37,421 bases of DNA from a virus. Shown here piece after piece: positions 33,199-37,421 of this stretch. The stretch spans positions 1 to 37,421 of IMG/VR virus record IMGVR_UViG_3300025098_000124; one strand, written 5' to 3'. The notes below the pieces were generated by a model. It did not search any database and had not been told where the DNA came from. It was given only the letters and a program-made list of their open reading frames with translations. The stretch's first letter is position 1. Each line of letters opens with the position of its first letter. A program made the translations under genes and the position numbers.

Positions 33199-33604
33199 CT
33201 TTATACGCCTTGATTACATCTGTTGAAAACAACTTCTGGAGATTCAGAAGGTACATCCGTGAAGCGTTGTTGTCTCCGCCACTCACGGATTTTTTGTAGT
33301 CGAGGTTGTTTATGATGCGTTTCAAGGATGGTACGTCGAACACAAGGGTTGCAAAAGTGTCATCACCAATGCAAAGGTTGTGGAACCAGTAGTCTGCTTC
33401 TGTTGCTTCGATGCCGCTGGGCTTGCCATAGGATTCGTACTCTATAGCAATGTTCCCAGTACGCATCCACATACCGCGTTCAGATTTGACTTCAATCTTC
33501 TTATCTGTGAGCATGTCGGCAACCTGCTGTTCGCGAACCTTACCATAGGAAAGGTCTAAGTCGAACTTCTTGCGGTCACAAACTGCTGGTTCCAAGGTGG
33601 TCAT
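33179..33604 (-). CDS. PD-(D/E)XK-type nuclease-like protein
   Basis: The 141-aa protein contains FDLDLSYGKVREQQVADML (residues 14-32; E25), IEVKSERG with E38-x-K40, and GNIAIEYESYGKPSGIEATE followed by ADYW (50-73). The ordered Glu, the E-x-K strand and the following IEYE strand match small restriction-endonuclease-fold nucleases common in marine phages. It would cut DNA with a divalent metal; whether it degrades host DNA or acts in repair is unknown. It starts as an ATGA overlap with the gene before it (33601-33604). Confidence 0.7.
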   Translation of the reverse strand: MTTLEPAVCDRKKFDLDLSYGKVREQQVADMLTDKKIEVKSERGMWMRTGNIAIEYESYGKPSGIEATEADYWFHNLCIGDDTFATLVFDVPSLKRIINNLDYKKSVSGGDNNASRMYLLNLQKLFSTDVIKAYKDEQQAS

Positions 33605-33825
33605 GCCGCCTCTCCCTCTTCGTTATTTTCTTGAACAGATTCAACCAGCATGTTCGTAAAGGCAGACTGTGCTGTTCGAAGCTGGTCTATGCCAAACTGC
33701 GCCTGTGCAATCTTACCGTTCAAGTCACGAATCTGATTGATGACGTACTTCTGCTCGTCTTCCAAAGTATCAAAATCATACTCTGTTCCATCAATCGTAA
33801 TGATGTCTTTTTGTTCTTCACTCAT
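33601..33825 (-). CDS. Small coiled-coil protein (DUF6447-like)
   Basis: The ATG at 33825 is preferred to an upstream TTG at 33840, because GAGGAAG lies about 6 nt before it and the preceding gene ends in an 8-nt overlap (ATGAGTGA). The 74-aa product has a strand pair IITIDGTEYDFDTLEDEQK, then a helix with heptads (YVINQIRDLNGKIAQAQFGI), as in small phage proteins annotated DUF6447. Role unknown, perhaps as a partner or regulator of neighbours. Confidence 0.72.
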   Translation of the reverse strand: MSEEQKDIITIDGTEYDFDTLEDEQKYVINQIRDLNGKIAQAQFGIDQLRTAQSAFTNMLVESVQENNEEGEAA

Positions 33826-33976
33826 CTTTTTCTTCCTCAATGTTAGGTAACCAAATCTCTACATCTGAACCACATTTGGGACAGTGTAGGAATGTGACCA
33901 TAATGTAGTACAAATCATCATCCCTGTCAACATCACTATCCCAAATAAGTTCAGTTTTGCAGTGCCAGCAGTTCAT
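33818..33976 (-). CDS. 52-aa zinc-ribbon protein
   Basis: A short frame overlaps the NrdJ stop as ATGA (33973-33976) and the next start by 8 nt. The protein has two Cys pairs, MNCWHCKTEL (C3, C6) and HCPKCGSDVE (C32, C35), separated by 25 residues with beta strands: a zinc ribbon. Such small ribbons often bind nucleic acid or act as protein adaptors. Directly after the reductase it could be a partner, but no such role is documented to my knowledge. Confidence 0.75.
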   Translation of the reverse strand: MNCWHCKTELIWDSDVDRDDDLYYIMVTFLHCPKCGSDVEIWLPNIEEEKDE

Positions 33977-35901
33977 GCCGCACTCAAGTCCACAACTTCA
34001 CAGACACCTGCAGTACAGGCTAGTTCCCGCGAACCACTGGTGTTGTCTTCCTTTTCGAACTCAGACAACTTATCCCAGTCAATCGTGACAATTTCCATGC
34101 GCTGCTTCCACTCTAGGTACTCATCAGCTTCTATGTCCTGATATGGAGCCTGTTGATATGTGTGGTCACTGTGAGGCAAGAACGATACGCCAGAGGCAAC
34201 GTCAAAGTTCTCGTAGACCCACGCACCAACGTCCATCCATTCGTGTTCCTTTACGGACACGGTGATAGACGGTTTGTGTTCGCACCAGTGAATGGCGTAT
34301 GTTTTCCACAACTCTAGCTGCTCAACGGCAGTTGTTTGTGTTCGTGTAACGGCACCATCTGGTGACTTCATTGGAAAGCTAAAGACGGTTGTTGAGTCCG
34401 GCTTCATAACGTCACGCTCTGCAGGGACACCGCTTTCAACAAGGAACTGTGTCAAGGGGTCTTTGTTATCGCCGCGAACGGTTCTGATGAAGTAATCGTT
34501 GTGCCTTGCATGTATCCCGCTCGCTGCGTCCACCAGTTGTGACACAGTACCCGACGGCTTTACACAAGTGATTGCAGCCGACTGCGGGATTCCAAGCATG
34601 TTCGCAAACTCCTTGTTCGTCTCCACTGCGACTTCGCGCATTTCTTCTAACCAACGCTTGCTGTCTACATTTTTGGATAAAACGGGATGGTCCATGATAC
34701 CAGTCAAGGACACGCCTAACAAACGCTCTTCCTCTGTATTGTCTCTCCATATCTTCCTCAAGTATTTAAAATCAATTAAGGTTGACTGCAAGGTTCCCAA
34801 GATTGTAGCTATACGAACCTTTGCCTTCAGGCTTTCCAAAGAATCCGTTTCGCGAACCACTACTTCCGACAGGTTGCAAAACTGATATCCACGCAAGATA
34901 ATCTCAGAACAAGGGTTGGTACCCCACATGTGTCCTGTCTCACGGCGACCATTGCGAGCCACTTGCTTGTCAGCAGCCTCACGATTGAACATGCCGCGCT
35001 CACCAGACTTACTGTCGTACAAGGCAAGCCACTCACGCATGAATGTACCCATCTCAGGCTTTGTCTTGTAAGACACAGAATTGTTCGCCAACGCTCGCTG
35101 TGGTTCTGTTTCCCACCACATGCCTGACTTGGCGTGTGCCATCTGGTCATCATTGAGGTTCGACAAACTGATGAGTGCGCTGCGACGAACTCCGCCAACA
35201 ACCACAATCTCACCAATCTTACACATCAAGTCGTGGCACTCAATCGGGAACAGTCTGCGACCTCGTGCCTTCTTGAATATCTCAACAGTAAAGTTAAAGA
35301 GGTCAGCAAGGGGCTGTGGACCACTAGCACGTCCACCCATAACCTTTAGTCGCGCACCAGCTTCACGAACATCTGACATATCCCACGAAGGAACCTGACC
35401 AGCGTAGAGTAGTGCAATCAGTTCGCGGAGTGACTTCGCCCATCCGGGCTTGCTGTCACCCACCTTAATCACAGTATCTGAATCATTAAAGTTGTCGCTA
35501 ACTACAGGTAGCTTGTCTACGTTTTCACGCTCTACAGAGAAACCAACACCTGTACCACACATCAAAATGTACATGCACTCATCAAAGGCACGAGGGCTAT
35601 CTACAGGGATGTAGCTACAGTTGTAACCACAGACGTTATCCCGTGCAAGGGCAGGGCCTGCAGTCATCATTGCCCTCATAGATGGCATAACCTTCAAGGA
35701 CAGGATGCCGTCTTCAATCTCTTCGCGAACAGAAGGTGGTAGTTCGACACCGCACTTACCTTTAACCTGCTCTAGCATGAAGGATACATAACGGTCTACA
35801 GTTTCACCCCAGTTCTCACGACGCTGCTCGTCATCTATCCAGCGGGCGTACCGTGACTTGTGAATGAATTGCTGATATGATGTTGGTAGTTGGTTGCTCA
35901 T
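33973..35901 (-). CDS. nrdJ: Adenosylcobalamin-dependent ribonucleotide reductase (class II)
   Basis: The 642-aa enzyme reduces ribonucleotides to deoxynucleotides using vitamin B12 coenzyme, so it works with or without oxygen. It resembles the monomeric Lactobacillus triphosphate reductase: active-site TNPCSE (N329, C331, E333), redox cysteine pair C95 (YNCSY) and C342 (FCNLSE), KPSGTVSQ (448-455), and a C-terminal C629-x4-C634 shuttle pair. It is about 100 residues shorter than the Lactobacillus enzyme; roughly half of the loss lies between the first redox Cys and the catalytic Cys, where part of the regulatory insertion would be (inference). Translation starts in an ATGA overlap with the DUF3310 gene. 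Together with MazG it forms a nucleotide supply module. Confidence 0.94.
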   Translation of the reverse strand: MSNQLPTSYQQFIHKSRYARWIDDEQRRENWGETVDRYVSFMLEQVKGKCGVELPPSVREEIEDGILSLKVMPSMRAMMTAGPALARDNVCGYNCSYIPVDSPRAFDECMYILMCGTGVGFSVERENVDKLPVVSDNFNDSDTVIKVGDSKPGWAKSLRELIALLYAGQVPSWDMSDVREAGARLKVMGGRASGPQPLADLFNFTVEIFKKARGRRLFPIECHDLMCKIGEIVVVGGVRRSALISLSNLNDDQMAHAKSGMWWETEPQRALANNSVSYKTKPEMGTFMREWLALYDSKSGERGMFNREAADKQVARNGRRETGHMWGTNPCSEIILRGYQFCNLSEVVVRETDSLESLKAKVRIATILGTLQSTLIDFKYLRKIWRDNTEEERLLGVSLTGIMDHPVLSKNVDSKRWLEEMREVAVETNKEFANMLGIPQSAAITCVKPSGTVSQLVDAASGIHARHNDYFIRTVRGDNKDPLTQFLVESGVPAERDVMKPDSTTVFSFPMKSPDGAVTRTQTTAVEQLELWKTYAIHWCEHKPSITVSVKEHEWMDVGAWVYENFDVASGVSFLPHSDHTYQQAPYQDIEADEYLEWKQRMEIVTIDWDKLSEFEKEDNTSGSRELACTAGVCEVVDLSAA

Positions 35902-36185
35902 TTGTTCTCTCCTCGAACCTCTAATAATTTATCTAAATACCACTGCGCTTTCTTCAAATCCTCGTTACCATTTTTGTAACGATATCGCCAGAGATATTTC
36001 ATTATGTTTCCTTGTAGGTAATACTCGAACCCATCAAGGGTTGCAGCTTGGATTGCATCTATGCACTCTGTTCCCGCTGCGTTGTAGTGAGGCGGACTGT
36101 TGACCATATCAACGCCGCCATAGGCCATCTTACCGGCCTGCTCATTTTCATCTTCCATACACTTCATGTATGCCTCGTGTCTCAT
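35898..36185 (-). CDS. DUF3310 protein
   Basis: The 95-aa product shows the family core VNSPPHYN (28-35), GTECIDAI (38-45), [18 protein letters not shown] (56-73) and [17 protein letters not shown]3310 is widespread in phages, is sometimes described as SaV-like or as linked to nucleotide kinases, and has no proven function. Both ends are ATGA overlaps: with MazG upstream and NrdJ downstream. Context suggests a part in nucleotide metabolism. Confidence 0.92.
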   Translation of the reverse strand: MRHEAYMKCMEDENEQAGKMAYGGVDMVNSPPHYNAAGTECIDAIQAATLDGFEYYLQGNIMKYLWRYRYKNGNEDLKKAQWYLDKLLEVRGENK

Positions 36186-36502
36186 CTGTTGTCTCCGCTG
36201 CCCTGCAACATGTTGCGATTCTTGCGGTCCTCTAGCTTGTCTAGATTTCTCTGTGCTACTTCTTCTAAGCTATAGCCTAAGTCCCGTGCTAAGATTGCAA
36301 CGTACCATAGCACATCCCCCAGTTCCTTTGCAATATCATCTTTGTAAAAAAGGTGGGGTTCGCCATCACGAACCAGCTTCTTTACCTTGTCAGCAACTTC
36401 ACCGGCTTCACCTGCTAAACCCAATGTCGGATACAGAACATTATATTCTTGCGGATAAACTGCGGTGCTTTCCGCCCGCATCTGATACTCATCTAATTTC
36501 AT
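36182..36502 (-). CDS. mazG: MazG-like nucleoside triphosphate pyrophosphohydrolase
   Basis: The 106-aa all-alpha protein shows the metal-binding pattern of the MazG superfamily: E32-x2-E35 in [13 protein letters not shown] and E60-x2-D63 in [10 protein letters not shown]. It hydrolyses NTP or dNTP to the monophosphate and pyrophosphate. In phages it has been proposed to lower ppGpp or to recycle host nucleotides, but this is debated. It sits upstream of DUF3310 and NrdJ and starts in an ATGA overlap with the acidic 118-aa protein. Confidence 0.92.
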   Translation of the reverse strand: MKLDEYQMRAESTAVYPQEYNVLYPTLGLAGEAGEVADKVKKLVRDGEPHLFYKDDIAKELGDVLWYVAILARDLGYSLEEVAQRNLDKLEDRKNRNMLQGSGDNR

Positions 36503-36855
36503 TGCTTCGTTCCAAAATCTACTTTAACTATGTTTTCATCACGACCTGTTATACGGTCAATACTGTCTAATTCTACGCCCTCTTCTTCTAGTTCCTTTAG
36601 CATAGTTTCTTTCATTTCCATAAAAGATATACGAGCCAGTCCTGCCTGTATGAGTCTGTCGAAATCATTCTCTAGCATCTCGACAATCCCCTGCTGCGCC
36701 ACGAATCCGGCATCCATGTAGTCATCTTCATCGTCAGGTATAGCAGTTGTATCATAGGCTGACATTCTAAAACTTTCTTCGTCTGTCTTCTTTAGTATAA
36801 TGTACCACCTGTCAGCCAGCAAGCTACCAACCTCATAATCCCTGTCATCCGTCAT
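36499..36855 (-). CDS. Acidic hypothetical protein
   Basis: The 118-aa protein is strongly acidic. It has an N-terminal strand part ([18 protein letters not shown]), a central acidic stretch ([20 protein letters not shown]) and a helical segment ([20 protein letters not shown]). It overlaps endonuclease I by 11 nt and MazG by 4 nt. I do not recognise a family. A DNA-mimic or inhibitor role could be imagined from the charge but is not supported. Confidence 0.72.
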   Translation of the reverse strand: MTDDRDYEVGSLLADRWYIILKKTDEESFRMSAYDTTAIPDDEDDYMDAGFVAQQGIVEMLENDFDRLIQAGLARISFMEMKETMLKELEEEGVELDSIDRITGRDENIVKVDFGTKQ

Positions 36856-37219
36856 TTTTTAACCACTCCTCTGGCACACTACCCTCTGCCCATGGGAAAC
36901 CATATCGGTTTGCCCAGTCAGCATAACTGGTCTTGCTACCCCTGTAAATCTTGTTCGTGGCCCGAACGAATACAAAGCGAATATCCAAGTCGGGGTATTG
37001 TTGTTTGATTAGCTGCATCTTTACCCTGTCACCCTTATCCAAATGTCCCTTCGCTTCTATATAGATATTCTGTTCAGGAAGATAGAAGTCGGGCGTATAT
37101 GTTCGCGGCTTGGGTATGTATTGTAGCTTTGCCTGTTCGTACTCGAAGTTAATCTTCTTGTCCGCAAGTGACCTTGCAAGGTTAATTTCGAACTGTGAAC
37201 GATATCGTGTTTTTCTCAT
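36845..37219 (-). CDS. T7-type endonuclease I (Holliday junction resolvase)
   Basis: The enzyme cuts branched DNA. Catalytic residues match T7 endonuclease I in order and spacing: FE (E11 from this start), YTPDF (D44), IEAKG (E55, K57), followed by DRVKM and DIRFVF. The start at 37219 gives 124 aa and forms ATGA with the stop of an upstream frame, the pattern seen at most junctions of this operon. An alternative ATG at 37342 with AAGGA 8 nt before it would add 41 basic residues (165 aa) but would overlap the upstream frame by 127 nt. The core begins RYRSQFE directly after the internal start, as is usual in the family. Confidence 0.88.
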   Translation of the reverse strand: MRKTRYRSQFEINLARSLADKKINFEYEQAKLQYIPKPRTYTPDFYLPEQNIYIEAKGHLDKGDRVKMQLIKQQYPDLDIRFVFVRATNKIYRGSKTSYADWANRYGFPWAEGSVPEEWLKNDG

Positions 37220-37421
37220 AATCCTTGCAGCGGAAATCCCGCCTTCACCCCTTCTAGCCTTTTTAATAGATACTGTCCTACTTTTGGGGACCGTTTTTCT
37301 AGATGCGATATTTCTTTTGAGATTTCCATTGTCGGTAGGCATACTACCAATCCTTGTCGCAGATGATGAACAATGTTTTGAAATTCCTCTTCTATGAGTT
37401 TTATATCACGTGCTTCCGTGT
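37216..37421 (-). CDS. 3' end of an unidentified gene upstream of endonuclease I (partial)
   Basis: On the minus strand a frame is open from the window edge to TGA at 37218-37216, giving 67 residues. The visible part is a helix (ARDIKLIEEEFQNIVHHLRQ), a strand GLVVCLPT and a basic helical end (KVGQYLLKRLEGVKAGF). It overlaps the endonuclease start as ATGA. I do not recognise the family; the start lies outside the window. The other explanation is a long N-terminal extension of endonuclease I in the alternative frame. Confidence 0.5.
   Translation of the reverse strand, partial: TEARDIKLIEEEFQNIVHHLRQGLVVCLPTMEISKEISHLEKRSPKVGQYLLKRLEGVKAGFPLQGL

Noticed and set aside
33903-33931. Minus-strand TTGACA with TACATT inside the zinc-ribbon gene as a promoter
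   Set aside because: The -10 element matches only four of six positions and it lies in the middle of a coupled operon.

Overview
ORGANISM. The window is a piece of a tailed double-stranded DNA phage with a short tail (podovirus-like), most likely a marine phage of an alphaproteobacterium. This rests on several points. One long rightward late operon runs terminase, portal, scaffold, coat, then gp11-like and nozzle-like tail genes, a fibre and very large internal virion proteins, with no tape measure and no sheath. The opposite arm carries a T7-type endonuclease I, MazG, DUF3310 and a cobalamin-dependent (class II) ribonucleotide reductase, a combination I know from marine Rhodobacteraceae and SAR116 podoviruses. 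No tRNA, rRNA, IS element or CRISPR array was seen. Both ends of the window cut through genes, so this is an internal fragment of a genome larger than 37 kb. LAYOUT. (a) 1-6085: packaging and portal: a truncated small basic gene, a small gene, TerL (359-2080), an unexpected tyrosine-recombinase-like protein (2080-3735), a small gene and the portal. (b) 6125-11240: a large glycine-rich protein, two tandem RNA hairpins of the same design (8805-8871), scaffold, major coat and a small probable decoration protein, closed by a hairpin terminator. (c) 11273-14281: a near-consensus sigma70 promoter overlaps the end of that terminator and starts a lysis-centred cassette of tightly overlapping genes: a lysine-rich protein, a 3TM-type holin, several mini-genes, a DUF1289 Fe-S-like peptide and a T4-type lysozyme. 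(d) 14278-20550: a perfect-consensus sigma70 promoter (TTGACA-17-TATAAT) precedes small proteins, beta-rich virion proteins, an 11-unit repeat protein, a gp11-like adaptor and a nozzle-like protein. (e) 20566-32973: tail fibre with an S74 chaperone domain, internal/ejection protein candidates up to 1489 aa, and two small basic proteins. (f) 32974-37421, leftward: nucleases, DUF6447-like protein, zinc ribbon, NrdJ, DUF3310, MazG, an acidic protein and endonuclease I. The two arms meet with stop codons exactly abutting at 32973/32974. HOW IT WORKS TOGETHER. The left arm supplies nucleotides and resolves replication junctions: endonuclease I degrades or resolves DNA, NrdJ makes deoxynucleotides, MazG hydrolyses nucleoside triphosphates. 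The right arm builds and packages the head, attaches a short tail and fibre, and lyses the cell. Most genes couple through ATGA, TAATG or TGATG overlaps, and several genes shorter than 60 codons were found only because these overlaps point to them (12004, 12295, 13645, 14533, 17279, 32812, 33818). MOST UNUSUAL POINTS. A tyrosine recombinase fold between terminase and portal; two covarying hairpins in front of the scaffold/coat genes; strong excess of the palindrome GTTCGCGAAC and its half GTTCG in all reading frames; an AT-hook-like element on TerL with no small terminase recognised; a DUF1289 gene nested in the lysis cassette.
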